Assembly (NCBI GenBank): GCA_034437615.1 | Contig: DAOTTW010000141.1 | Coordinates: forward strand, 1 to 12,727 | Direction of reading: 5' to 3' | DNA length: 12,727 bases | Source: DAOTTW01 sp034437615 | GTDB taxonomy: Bacteria > Chloroflexota > Anaerolineae > Aggregatilineales > Phototrophicaceae | In this document: in pieces, positions 6,154 to 12,359 of the stretch | Layout: each line of letters begins with the position of its first letter | How positions within the stretch are numbered: position 1 is the first letter of the stretch | The notes under the pieces: generated by a model | The model's database searches: none | What the model was told of the DNA's origin: nothing | Seen by the model: the letters and a program-made list of their open reading frames with translations, nothing else | Made by a program: the position numbers and the translations under genes

Positions 6154-6183
6154 AGTATAACAACGGGCGATCTGCGCTGTCAA
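6154..6183 (-). promoter_or_regulatory. his operon promoter
   Basis: On the minus strand a perfect -35 box TTGACA (6183-6178) is followed after 18 bases by TATACT (6159-6154), one mismatch from TATAAT. The A of the leader ATG (6146) lies 8 bases past the -10 box, the usual start distance, so transcription probably begins at or within three bases of that codon. Confidence 0.8.
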
Positions 6184-6311
6184 CAACATGACTACAGCGT
6201 AGCGCGTTGCTGAGGAAGCGTCTAATAGCCATTTTAAGATTTGTATTTCCTTACGTTGACTTATGCTACAGATACCATGACGTATCCACAATGGATCATA
6301 GCAGCTTTTAA

Positions 6312-6336
6312 AGCGCTTTTTGTTGCCTTAAGCGCT
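6312..6336. repeat. Inverted repeat upstream of the cyclic-nucleotide-binding gene
   Basis: AGCGCTT (6312-6318) and AAGCGCT (6330-6336) are perfect inverted copies 11 bases apart. The left arm also lies in a 10-bp palindrome, AAAGCGCTTT (6310-6319). The position is just upstream of the candidate promoter of the gene at 6431, so an operator is possible but unproven. Confidence 0.35.
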
Positions 6337-6370
6337 GCTTTGAGTTCACGTTTTCCTGCTGTAGTAAGTG

Positions 6371-6379
6371 TGATACAAT
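6371..6379 (+). promoter_or_regulatory. Possible extended -10 promoter
   Basis: TGATACAAT fits an extended -10 element (TGn followed by TACAAT). No good -35 box lies 16-18 bases upstream. The start would be near 6386, about 45 bases before the GTG codon at 6431. Confidence 0.4.
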
Positions 6380-6430
6380 GCCGACAGTAATGAAAGAACA
6401 ATTGTCATCATAAGATTATAGGAGTTTACG

Positions 6431-6925
6431 GTGTCTGTCGTTACAGTTTTACAGCAAGCAGACATCTTCGATGAACTGACAACAACCCAACTGGAGTTGA
6501 TCGGTTCAATCTGCACAGAGCGCCGTTATCAAGCCAATGATCTCATCTTTGAAGAGAACACCAGCGGCGATGAGATGTACATCATCGCTAACGGCGAAGT
6601 GCAGATTCAAGTTGACCCCGCGCTACTCGGAGGTAGCGACGGTGCGAGTGGCTCACACACCATCGCAACGTTACGCAGAGGTCAATCGTTTGGGGAAGTA
6701 TCGCTTGTGGATGAGGGCCTGCGCTCTGCCAGCGCACGCTGCTCGCATCAAGATACACACCTCATCGTCATCCCACGCAACAAGCTCATGCTGCTGTGTG
6801 ACACCTACCCGCAGCTTGGCTACAAGCTGATGCGCAACCTCGCCGCAGACCTAGCCATGAAGATCCGCCATACCGATTTGCAGGTCCGTGAGCGCCTCAC
6901 CTGGACGCAATCCCAATCGTCCTGA
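6431..6925 (+). CDS. Stand-alone cyclic-nucleotide-binding domain protein
   Basis: This 164-residue protein consists almost wholly of one CRP/PKA-type cyclic-nucleotide-binding domain (about residues 8-150). The hallmarks are the early glycine turns around GDEMYIIANGEV (47-57) and the phosphate-binding cassette FGEVSL ... RSASA (87-102). Within the cassette Glu89 and Arg98 are in the ligand-contacting positions. There is no helix-turn-helix after the domain, so it is not a CRP-type regulator by itself; it may act through a partner. The start is GTG, supported by AGGAG six bases upstream (6420-6424). The gene diverges from the his operon and converges on the cupin gene. Confidence 0.85.
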   Translation: MSVVTVLQQADIFDELTTTQLELIGSICTERRYQANDLIFEENTSGDEMYIIANGEVQIQVDPALLGGSDGASGSHTIATLRRGQSFGEVSLVDEGLRSASARCSHQDTHLIVIPRNKLMLLCDTYPQLGYKLMRNLAADLAMKIRHTDLQVRERLTWTQSQSS

Positions 6926-6931
6926 GATACT

Positions 6932-6952
6932 GGGCACGCCATTGGTGTGCCC
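6932..6952. terminator. Hairpin between convergent genes
   Basis: GGGCACGCC (6932-6940) pairs with GGTGTGCCC (6944-6952) over nine pairs with one G-T wobble and a 3-base loop. It lies between two convergent genes and touches the stop codon of the minus-strand one. There is no T-run, so termination would be weak. The core CGCCA-TGGTG resembles the first stem of repeat copy 1 (64-84), and it may be a lone relative of that family. Confidence 0.4.
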
Positions 6953-7359
6953 TATGTCGATTTGACAGTTGGCGGCCAATGGTCGGGCACGCGCGCAGTT
7001 TCCTGTTCACCGGGCCAGGCTGGTATCGTGACGATCAAGAATTGCAGCGGCTCCGTCACATCCTCATCGCAGCGAAATTGAAAATACGTCCCCACCGGCA
7101 ACGACAACGACATCCCCGGCACAACCTTCACCACACTCTCTAAGTCGCCCTGTTTGCGCCATACCTCGCCCGCACCGGCCAGAAAATACCAGATTTCGTC
7201 AACCGTCTGGTGCACAACAGCCAGCGTCACCGCACCGGGCGCTAACGTGCAATGTACACTGCTGGCCTTATCCGTCGTCGCCAAAAAACGAACCTCAGAG
7301 CCATCAGGGGCCAGCACATCGTAGTCTACAGCAGCTTGCTTCGTATCAAATAAACGCAT
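6952..7359 (-). CDS. Small cupin-fold protein
   Basis: This 135-residue protein is a single cupin beta-barrel. Cupin motif 1 is visible as VVHQTVDEIWYFLAGAGEVW (48-67), and motif 2 as the PG ... LPVGTYFQF stretch at 81-95. Of the usual metal ligands only His50 and Glu55 are recognisable. The first histidine of motif 1 is Val, and the motif 2 histidine is replaced by an aromatic residue. Metal-dependent catalysis is therefore doubtful; a binding or isomerase-like role is possible. AGGAG eight bases upstream supports the ATG at 7359. It diverges from the SnoaL-like gene across 74 bases, and the two might share control. The function is not recognised beyond the fold. Confidence 0.8.
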   Translation of the reverse strand: MRLFDTKQAAVDYDVLAPDGSEVRFLATTDKASSVHCTLAPGAVTLAVVHQTVDEIWYFLAGAGEVWRKQGDLESVVKVVPGMSLSLPVGTYFQFRCDEDVTEPLQFLIVTIPAWPGEQETARVPDHWPPTVKST

Positions 7360-7433
7360 TTTATTGACTCCTAGCCTATTTCACGCTCTAATTCAACCTG
7401 ACGTTAACATACTTTTCGCGGTAGGTCAGCGCT

Positions 7434-7859
7434 ATGACAGCAAACACACTCCAATATACTTACCAACGCTGGATAGATGCGCTCAACAAGCACGACATCA
7501 GCATTATTGACGCCCTCTATAGCCTGGATTTCATCGAGCACAACAGCGGACCCGACCAGCCAAAAGGCCAGAACTACTTGAGTTATATGAAAACCGCCTT
7601 TGAGCGCACCTTTACCAACATCCCGGATTATCAGATCCAACTGCTGAACAGCGTCGTAGATGAGGCCAAAGGCCAGCTTGCATTTTATCAGGTCATCACA
7701 GGCACGCATTCGGGCACGATCATGAACACGCCCGCCACAGGCAAACCGATCCGCCTGCTGGAGTCCGGCATTGTGCGCATCGAAAACGGCTTATTCGTAG
7801 AACGCTGGCTACTGCAAGATCGCTTTTCGCTTGTGCAGCAGATCGGCGCAAAACTCTAG
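7434..7859 (+). CDS. SnoaL-like / ester cyclase family protein
   Basis: This 141-residue protein has the NTF2-like alpha+beta barrel pattern of SnoaL-type cyclases and related proteins of unknown function. It begins with a helix (YTYQRWIDALNKHD), followed by YSLDFIEHN (29-37). FTNIPDYQI (60-68) comes next. A strand block GTHSG ... TGKPIRLLESGIVRIENG (90-119) and the closing strand VERWLLQD (122-129) complete the fold. These motifs are typical of the family, but many members have no known substrate, so a polyketide role should not be assumed. The ATG at 7434 is preceded by GGTAGGT. It starts 74 bases from the divergent cupin gene and ends 177 bases before rplU, which has its own promoter. Confidence 0.8.
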   Translation: MTANTLQYTYQRWIDALNKHDISIIDALYSLDFIEHNSGPDQPKGQNYLSYMKTAFERTFTNIPDYQIQLLNSVVDEAKGQLAFYQVITGTHSGTIMNTPATGKPIRLLESGIVRIENGLFVERWLLQDRFSLVQQIGAKL

Positions 7860-7871
7860 GCGTTTTCGTCG

Positions 7872-7901
7872 TTGACTTCCCATCGAACCCCCACCTATAA
7901 T
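7872..7901 (+). promoter_or_regulatory. Promoter of the rplU-rpmA-rpmE operon
   Basis: TTGACT (7872-7877) and a perfect TATAAT (7896-7901) are 18 bases apart. Transcription should begin near 7908, leaving a leader of about 130 bases before rplU. Confidence 0.75.
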
Positions 7902-7907
7902 GATTGG

Positions 7908-8036
7908 CACCCTGCGACTGGTCAGGGCTGTTTTTTGTAGACCAGCCAATTTTCCCCGCAAGTTGACCCCATACCATACAGGTTATGGGCCTTCGGCTGT
8001 GGAAAACGTTCAAGCGAAGATTGGAGCATCTCGCAT
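7908..8036 (+). promoter_or_regulatory. Structured 5' leader of rplU (candidate attenuator)
   Basis: CCCTG (7910-7914) pairs with CAGGG (7923-7927), and TTTTTT follows at 7931-7936, a small intrinsic-terminator shape very near the transcript start. CTGGTC (7918-7923) can instead pair with GACCAG (7940-7945). The two helices cross and share a base, so they exclude each other. Further on, CCCATA (7968-7973) pairs with TATGGG (7984-7989), followed by GCC-TTC-GGC. Structured leaders before L21 genes are known in other bacteria, but I cannot match this one to a described class. GGAG (8023-8026) is the ribosome binding site. Confidence 0.45.
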
Positions 8037-8615
8037 ATGTATGCCATCATCCGCATTGGCGGGCGTCAGTATCGTGCTGAAGTCGGCCAAACACTTGATG
8101 TAGAACGCTTGCCAAATGACATTGGCGATAGCATCCAGATTGACAACGTGCTGCTCATCGGCAATGGGGACGCAACCCTTATCGGTCAGCCGCTCGTGGA
8201 AAACGCCTTCATAACTGCCACTATCGAAGAGCAGTTCCGGGGTAAGAAAGTCATCGTCTTTAAGTATCGTCAGCGTACCAATTACCGCGTCAAGCGCGGC
8301 CATCGTCAGTATCACACACGTATCCGCATCGCGTCTATCAGCTTAGACGGCACTGTATACGATACACCTGACGAAAGCGCAACCGACACGGAGCCGGAAG
8401 CCTTCCCGACACCGACACCACCACAACCAGAAGATATCGAGAAGCACCCGGAAGCGGCTGAGGCGACGCCAGACGCCGAGGCAACTGTCGAGCTGGAAAG
8501 CACGGCCACAAGCGAAAACGAGGCGGCAACATCAACCGACGCCGACGAGAACGAAAATGAAAATGAAAACAAGAACGAAAATGAAAGCGAAAACAAGAAC
8601 GAAAACGAAAAGTAA
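8037..8615 (+). CDS. rplU: Ribosomal protein L21 with long acidic C-terminal tail
   Basis: Residues 1-106 are a normal L21 of the large ribosomal subunit: MYAIIRIGGRQYRAEVGQ at the start and KVIVFKYRQRTNYRVKRGHR (71-90) as the basic rRNA-binding region. Typical L21 ends near residue 103. Here about 86 further residues follow. The first part is rich in Pro, Thr, Glu and Ala. The last 24 residues are made almost only of Glu and Asn with a few Lys and Ser (ENENENENKNENESENKNEN). The DNA for the last part (8547-8612) is a purine-rich near-hexanucleotide repeat of GAAAAY/GARAAC type, which may expand or shrink by slippage. ATG at 8037 is fixed by homology. It is followed by rpmA after 67 bases, the common L21-L27 order. 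Confidence 0.93.
   Translation: MYAIIRIGGRQYRAEVGQTLDVERLPNDIGDSIQIDNVLLIGNGDATLIGQPLVENAFITATIEEQFRGKKVIVFKYRQRTNYRVKRGHRQYHTRIRIASISLDGTVYDTPDESATDTEPEAFPTPTPPQPEDIEKHPEAAEATPDAEATVELESTATSENEAATSTDADENENENENKNENESENKNENEK
8547..8612 (+). repeat. Low-complexity Glu/Asn-coding repeat in rplU
   Basis: Alternating GAR and AAY codons, with occasional AAG or AGC, give an imperfect 6-base periodicity over about 66 bases at the extreme 3' end of rplU. It stays in frame to the stop codon. Length variation between related strains would be expected. Confidence 0.7.
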
Positions 8616-8682
8616 GTTGCTATAGAGAATTCGTAAACATACGCCCGCTAGCTTGCATAGCATGTAAGAAAGGAGAGCGACA

Positions 8683-8979
8683 ATGGCTCATAAAAAAGGT
8701 GCTGGCTCAACCAAAAACGGTCGCGATAGTCACTCTAAACGACTAGGCGTGAAAAAATTTGGCGGCCAATACGTCATTCCCGGCAATATCATCATTCGCC
8801 AGCGTGGGACGAAGTTCCACCCCGGTGAGGGTGTCGGCATGGGCAAGGATCATACGATCTTCGCCAAGATAGAGGGATACGTGACCTTTGAGCGCATCCG
8901 TAACCGCAACGGCCAAAAGCGCATCTGCGTCTACGCGGACAAGCCCGCTAATGCACAAGCCGAAGCAAAACAGCAGTAA
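8683..8979 (+). CDS. rpmA: Ribosomal protein L27
   Basis: This is the large-subunit protein whose N-terminus reaches the peptidyl-transferase centre. The 98-residue protein begins MAHKKGAGSTKNGRDSHSKR, with the canonical mature N-terminus. It therefore lacks the cleavable extension found in Firmicutes. GTKFHPGEGVGMGKDHTIFA (42-61) is the second family signature. The C-terminal 12 or so residues are Ala/Gln-rich and variable. AAGGAG lies directly upstream with ideal spacing, the best ribosome binding site in the window. It sits between rplU and rpmE and is probably transcribed from the promoter at 7872. Confidence 0.96.
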   Translation: MAHKKGAGSTKNGRDSHSKRLGVKKFGGQYVIPGNIIIRQRGTKFHPGEGVGMGKDHTIFAKIEGYVTFERIRNRNGQKRICVYADKPANAQAEAKQQ

Positions 8980-9025
8980 GCATCGCCCTGTCACACTTTA
9001 GCATTCGTCATCGTTTATACAGGGG

Positions 9026-9049
9026 GTCACGCTACCTACGGGCCGTGAC
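9026..9049 (+). promoter_or_regulatory. Hairpin upstream of rpmE
   Basis: GTCACG (9026-9031) pairs perfectly with CGTGAC (9044-9049) around a 12-base loop, ending six bases before the ribosome binding site AGGAG (9055-9059). Autoregulatory L31 leaders are known in several phyla, and this could be one. The evidence is a single short stem. Confidence 0.3.
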
Positions 9050-9071
9050 ACCACAGGAGACGAGCAACATT

Positions 9072-9581
9072 ATGAGAAAAGAAATACACCCAGAGTGGTA
9101 CACCGAAGCCCGCGTCATCTGCCAGTGTGGTAACACCTGGACGACTGGCGCAACGGTCCCCGAAATCCGCACCGAAATCTGCTCAGCCTGCCATCCGTTC
9201 TTCACGGGTGAACAGCGCATCGTTGATACCGAGGGCCGCGTGGACGCCTTCATGAACCGTCTAGCCAAGCGCGACCAGATGAAAGCCCAAAAGACAGCCA
9301 AAAAAGGAGTGGAACAGGAACCGCTTGCTGATGTGGCGGTCAAGGACTTCAAGCTAGACAAGCGCTACAAGACGATCTTACAAGAAGCCAACTTCAACTC
9401 CGCGCAGGACATCCTGCAAGCGCTGGCTGAACGCGGCGACGAGGCTATCCTTGAAATTGACGGCATTGGCTTGCAAGTCTTGAGCGACCTCAAGAAGCGC
9501 TTACGCGAACAGGGCTTCGAGATTCCAGAGGCTGCACAAACCGACGCAGCAAGCGCCGAGGCCGCTGAAACCAGCGAATAA
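9072..9581 (+). CDS. rpmE: Ribosomal protein L31 fused to an alpha-CTD-like domain
   Basis: Residues 1-70 are a zinc-binding (C+) L31: MRKEIHPEWY, Cys17 and Cys19 in CQCG, Cys37 and Cys40 in CSACHPFFTG. The usual protein ends near residue 70. This one continues through a basic linker (71-87) to a compact domain at about 92-152. That domain reads FKLDKRYKTILQEANFNSAQ then EIDGIGLQVLSDLKKRL. It resembles the helix-hairpin-helix C-terminal domain of RNA polymerase alpha (LxxRxxxxLxxAGI ... IxGxGxxxLxxLKxxL). An acidic Ala-rich tail (153-169) ends the protein. ATG at 9072 is chosen because L31 starts there; a GTG 27 bases upstream is possible but unlikely. It is the last gene of rplU-rpmA-rpmE, before a strong terminator. 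Confidence 0.9.
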   Translation: MRKEIHPEWYTEARVICQCGNTWTTGATVPEIRTEICSACHPFFTGEQRIVDTEGRVDAFMNRLAKRDQMKAQKTAKKGVEQEPLADVAVKDFKLDKRYKTILQEANFNSAQDILQALAERGDEAILEIDGIGLQVLSDLKKRLREQGFEIPEAAQTDAASAEAAETSE

Positions 9582-9591
9582 ACGCAAACGC

Positions 9592-9616
9592 GCTAGACCC
9601 AATATAGCAGTCTAGC
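9592..9616 (+). repeat. Hairpin downstream of rpmE
   Basis: GCTAGAC (9592-9598) and GTCTAGC (9610-9616) form a perfect 7-pair stem with an 11-base loop, just before the main terminator. It may protect the 3' end of the mRNA. Confidence 0.45.
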
Positions 9617-9623
9617 AGCAAAC

Positions 9624-9661
9624 AAAAGGTAGATGTCCGCAGGTGTGCATCTGCCTTTTTT
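9624..9661 (+). terminator. Intrinsic terminator of the L21-L27-L31 operon
   Basis: AAAAGGTAGATG (9624-9635) pairs with CATCTGCCTTTT (9648-9659) with one G-T wobble, and the run TTTTTT (9656-9661) follows the GC part of the stem. Position and shape are textbook for an intrinsic terminator. Confidence 0.85.
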
Positions 9662-9787
9662 GTTGCCTGATCCACGTCTGCGGCAGCAGCACACAGTGGC
9701 GTGGCCATAGGTTTTTTCGCGTCGGACGCGCAAAAGGGTGTCTGACAGCGCCAATTTTCACACATTATTGAGTCACAAGGGGATTGC

Positions 9788-10399
9788 ATGAAGCATCCTA
9801 TGGGCCGCTTAGAGGTCATCTGCGGCAGCATGTTCTCCGGCAAGACAGAAGAACTCATCCGGCGTGTGCGCCGCGCCATCATCGCGAAGCAAACCGTGCA
9901 GGTCTTCAAGCCACAGGTAGACGCCCGCTACGGCATTGATGAAATCACCAGCCACAACGGGATGTCCGTCAAAGCGCAGGCCGTCGCACATAGCAATGAT
10001 ATTCCAGACCTGGTGAACGCTGATACGACCGTTGTCGCCATTGATGAAATCCAGTTTTTCGACGACAGCATTATTGACGTAGTGCAACAACTCGCAGCAG
10101 ACGACATCCGTGTGATTGCAGCGGGTCTGGATATGGATTTTCGCGCAGAGCCGTTCGGACCGATGCCGCAATTGCTATGCCGCGCCGAAGAAATCACCAA
10201 GCTACATGCCATCTGCGTGCAATGCGGCGAAGCCGCAACCCGCTCACAACGGCTCGTCAACGGTGAACCCGCCCATTATGACGACCCCATCCTGCTTATT
10301 GGCGCACAGGAAACCTACGAAGCGCGTTGCCGCAAACACCACGTCGTGCGCAACGGTCAGCGCAAGGTACCCCTGCCCCAACATTCAGCGCAGGAATAA
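9788..10399 (+). CDS. tdk: Thymidine kinase (type II)
   Basis: This cytoplasmic salvage enzyme phosphorylates thymidine to dTMP with ATP. The 203-residue length suits the tetrameric type II family. Key parts are the P-loop GSMFSGKT (13-20) and VDARYG (44-49). The segment AIDEIQFFD (84-92) carries the catalytic base Glu87. The DMDFRAEPF segment (115-123) is also present. The zinc site is Cys143 and Cys146 in CVQCGE plus Cys181 and His184 near the C-terminus. All expected residues are present. AAGGGG lies six bases before the ATG at 9788. It is separated from rpmE by a terminator. A weak promoter candidate (CTGACA at 9742, TATTGA at 9766) would start transcription very close to the gene. Confidence 0.95.
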   Translation: MKHPMGRLEVICGSMFSGKTEELIRRVRRAIIAKQTVQVFKPQVDARYGIDEITSHNGMSVKAQAVAHSNDIPDLVNADTTVVAIDEIQFFDDSIIDVVQQLAADDIRVIAAGLDMDFRAEPFGPMPQLLCRAEEITKLHAICVQCGEAATRSQRLVNGEPAHYDDPILLIGAQETYEARCRKHHVVRNGQRKVPLPQHSAQE

Positions 10400-10481
10400 C
10401 CACATCCAAGACGATTGTCCCGCTGGTGTGCCGTGACGTTGCTGGTAAAATGAATTCGATTTGTAGCATACCGGGGTCAAT

Positions 10482-11471
10482 ATGGCGCGTTCATTACGCG
10501 AACTGAACGAATATATCCGCCAAGAAGCCGCCTTCATCCGGCCCTTGCTGGCGGAAACACGGCGCATCATCGTCGGGCAGGATTACCTGATTAACCGGAT
10601 GCTGGTAGCCTTGCTGTCGGATGGTCATATCCTGATTGAAGGCGTGCCCGGCCTGGCGAAAACGCTTGCTGTACGGACGTTATCCGCGACCATCAGTGCA
10701 AATTTTCAGCGCGTGCAATTCACGCCGGATTTACTGCCTGCGGATTTAGTAGGCACGCAAATCTACAACCCTGGCACGGGCGAATTTACGCCGCGTCTCG
10801 GCCCGGTCTTCACGAATATCCTGCTAGCGGATGAGATCAACCGCGCCCCGGCAAAAGTGCAATCGGCCTTGCTGGAATCAATGGAAGAGCGCCAGATTAC
10901 CATCGGTGAGCAAACCTTCAAGCTCGATAAGCCCTACATGGTGCTGGCCACGCAAAATCCAGTGGAGCAGGAAGGCACCTATCCGTTGCCCGAAGCCCAG
11001 CTTGACCGTTTCATGCTGAAGGCTGTAGTCGGCTACCCCACACGCAAACAAGAACGCGAAATCCTGCGACGCATGTCCGGCACAAAGCCCGACGACCCCG
11101 AAGCAGTTGTCTCTACTGGAGCGATTCTGAAAGCGCGGCAGGTCGTCACCGATGTGTATGTGGATGAGCGCATCGAGGATTACGTACTGGACATCGTTTT
11201 TGCAACGCGCCAGCCCGCCGAATTTGATTTGCAGGGATTATCGACATTGCTGGATTTTGGCGCGTCGCCGCGTGCCACCCTCGCGCTGATTAAAGCCGCC
11301 AGAGCAGGCGCTTTTCTAGCAGGCCGGGGTTACGTCACGCCGGATGATGTGAAAGCCATTGCGCCGGATGTCCTGCGGCATCGCCTGATCGTCAGCTTTG
11401 AAGCCCAGGCCGAAGCCGTCAGCGCCGACGACATCATCAAGCGTATCCTGAACCGCATCGAAGTGCCCTAA
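10482..11471 (+). CDS. MoxR-family AAA+ ATPase
   Basis: This is a 329-residue MoxR ATPase, a class of chaperone-like AAA+ proteins that usually act on a partner vWA-domain protein encoded next to them. Walker A is GVPGLAKT (54-61). Walker B and the following helix are NILLADEINRAPAKVQSALLESMEE (112-136; key residues Asp117 and Glu118). Sensor 1 is LATQNP (155-160), with Arg175 and the DRF motif nearby. The C-terminal lid contains GASPRA (264-269), the sensor 2 region. The ATG at 10482 follows a GGGG-containing site. A weak promoter (TTGCTG at 10439, TAGCAT at 10464) is possible. The DUF58 gene follows after six bases, the classical pairing. Confidence 0.93.
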   Translation: MARSLRELNEYIRQEAAFIRPLLAETRRIIVGQDYLINRMLVALLSDGHILIEGVPGLAKTLAVRTLSATISANFQRVQFTPDLLPADLVGTQIYNPGTGEFTPRLGPVFTNILLADEINRAPAKVQSALLESMEERQITIGEQTFKLDKPYMVLATQNPVEQEGTYPLPEAQLDRFMLKAVVGYPTRKQEREILRRMSGTKPDDPEAVVSTGAILKARQVVTDVYVDERIEDYVLDIVFATRQPAEFDLQGLSTLLDFGASPRATLALIKAARAGAFLAGRGYVTPDDVKAIAPDVLRHRLIVSFEAQAEAVSADDIIKRILNRIEVP

Positions 11472-11477
11472 CCTATT

Positions 11478-12359
11478 ATGCTATCGCCTGATTTATTACG
11501 CCGCATCAATCGCATCGAATTCAAGACACGCAAGCGCGTCAGCAATGCGTTCATCGGTGCCTACCATTCGCTGTATCGTGGTCGCGGACTGATCTTCGCC
11601 AGCGTGCGCCCCTACATCCCCGGCGATGACGTGCGCACAATTGACTGGAAGGTGACAGCCCGCGCAGGCGAGCCGTTCGTCAAGCAATTCATCGAGGACC
11701 GCGAGTTAACCGTGATGTTGGTTGTCGATGGCAGCGCGTCGGTGCTATTCGGCACTTCAGACCGTCAGAAACGGGATGCCATCGCGGAGTTAGGCGCGGT
11801 GCTGGCCTATATTGCCGCCGCCAATAACGACAAAGCCGGGTTGCTGGTCTTTAGTGATCGCATTGAGCGCTACCTGCCGCCGCGCAAGGGCCGCAACCAC
11901 AACCTGCAACTGATCCGCGAATTGCTCACGATTGAGCCACAGGGCACAGGCACAGATTTAGCGCTGGCGCTGCGCACGCTTACACGTGTCGTCGGGCAGG
12001 GGGCTATCGTCTTTGTGCTATCGGATTTTTTGCTGCCAGAAGATGCCTATTACCGCGAATTAGTCGTAGCAGCACAACACCATGAGATCATTACGTTGGT
12101 GGTCAGCGATCCGCTAGAAGAACAATTCCCGGCGGTGGGTATGCTGCGCCTGCGCGATGCTGAAACAGGTGCCGTGCAGCTTGTCGATACCAGTTCAGCA
12201 GAGTGGCGTCAGCGCTTTGTTGCACGCCGCCAAGATATAAGCAGGCAACGCGATAGTGCCCTGAAGCGTGCCGGGGTCGCCCGCATTGATATGCCGCCCG
12301 ATGGTGATTACATCCGCACGCTAGCACACTTCTTTCAGCAGCAGTCACAGCAACGATGA
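11478..12359 (+). CDS. DUF58 / von Willebrand-like protein
   Basis: This 293-residue DUF58 family protein is the usual partner of MoxR ATPases. The family hallmark is VRPYIPGDDVRTIDWKVTAR (43-62). After it comes a vWA-like fold whose metal-site motif DxSxS is intact: Asp84, Ser86, Ser88 in VVDGSAS. A later aspartate lies in LSDF (181-184). No membrane segment or signal peptide is visible, so it is probably cytoplasmic. It begins six bases after the moxR stop without a clear ribosome binding site, so translation is probably coupled. Its stop codon overlaps the next start as ATGA. The process it serves is unknown; relatives have been tied to stress tolerance and envelope functions. Confidence 0.9.
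   Translation: MLSPDLLRRINRIEFKTRKRVSNAFIGAYHSLYRGRGLIFASVRPYIPGDDVRTIDWKVTARAGEPFVKQFIEDRELTVMLVVDGSASVLFGTSDRQKRDAIAELGAVLAYIAAANNDKAGLLVFSDRIERYLPPRKGRNHNLQLIRELLTIEPQGTGTDLALALRTLTRVVGQGAIVFVLSDFLLPEDAYYRELVVAAQHHEIITLVVSDPLEEQFPAVGMLRLRDAETGAVQLVDTSSAEWRQRFVARRQDISRQRDSALKRAGVARIDMPPDGDYIRTLAHFFQQQSQQR

Noticed and set aside
6256..6284. TTGACT as a -35 box for the cyclic-nucleotide-binding gene
   Set aside because: No acceptable -10 hexamer lies 16-19 bases downstream; the sequence there is GACGTA.
8010..8596. Long minus-strand open frames opposite rplU
   Set aside because: They mirror the codon pattern and low-complexity tail of rplU (Ser/Phe-rich translations) and have no start signals.
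9713..9736. TTTTCGCG ... CGCGCAAAA stem between rpmE and tdk as a terminator
   Set aside because: On either strand the T-run precedes the stem and A follows it, the opposite of an intrinsic terminator.
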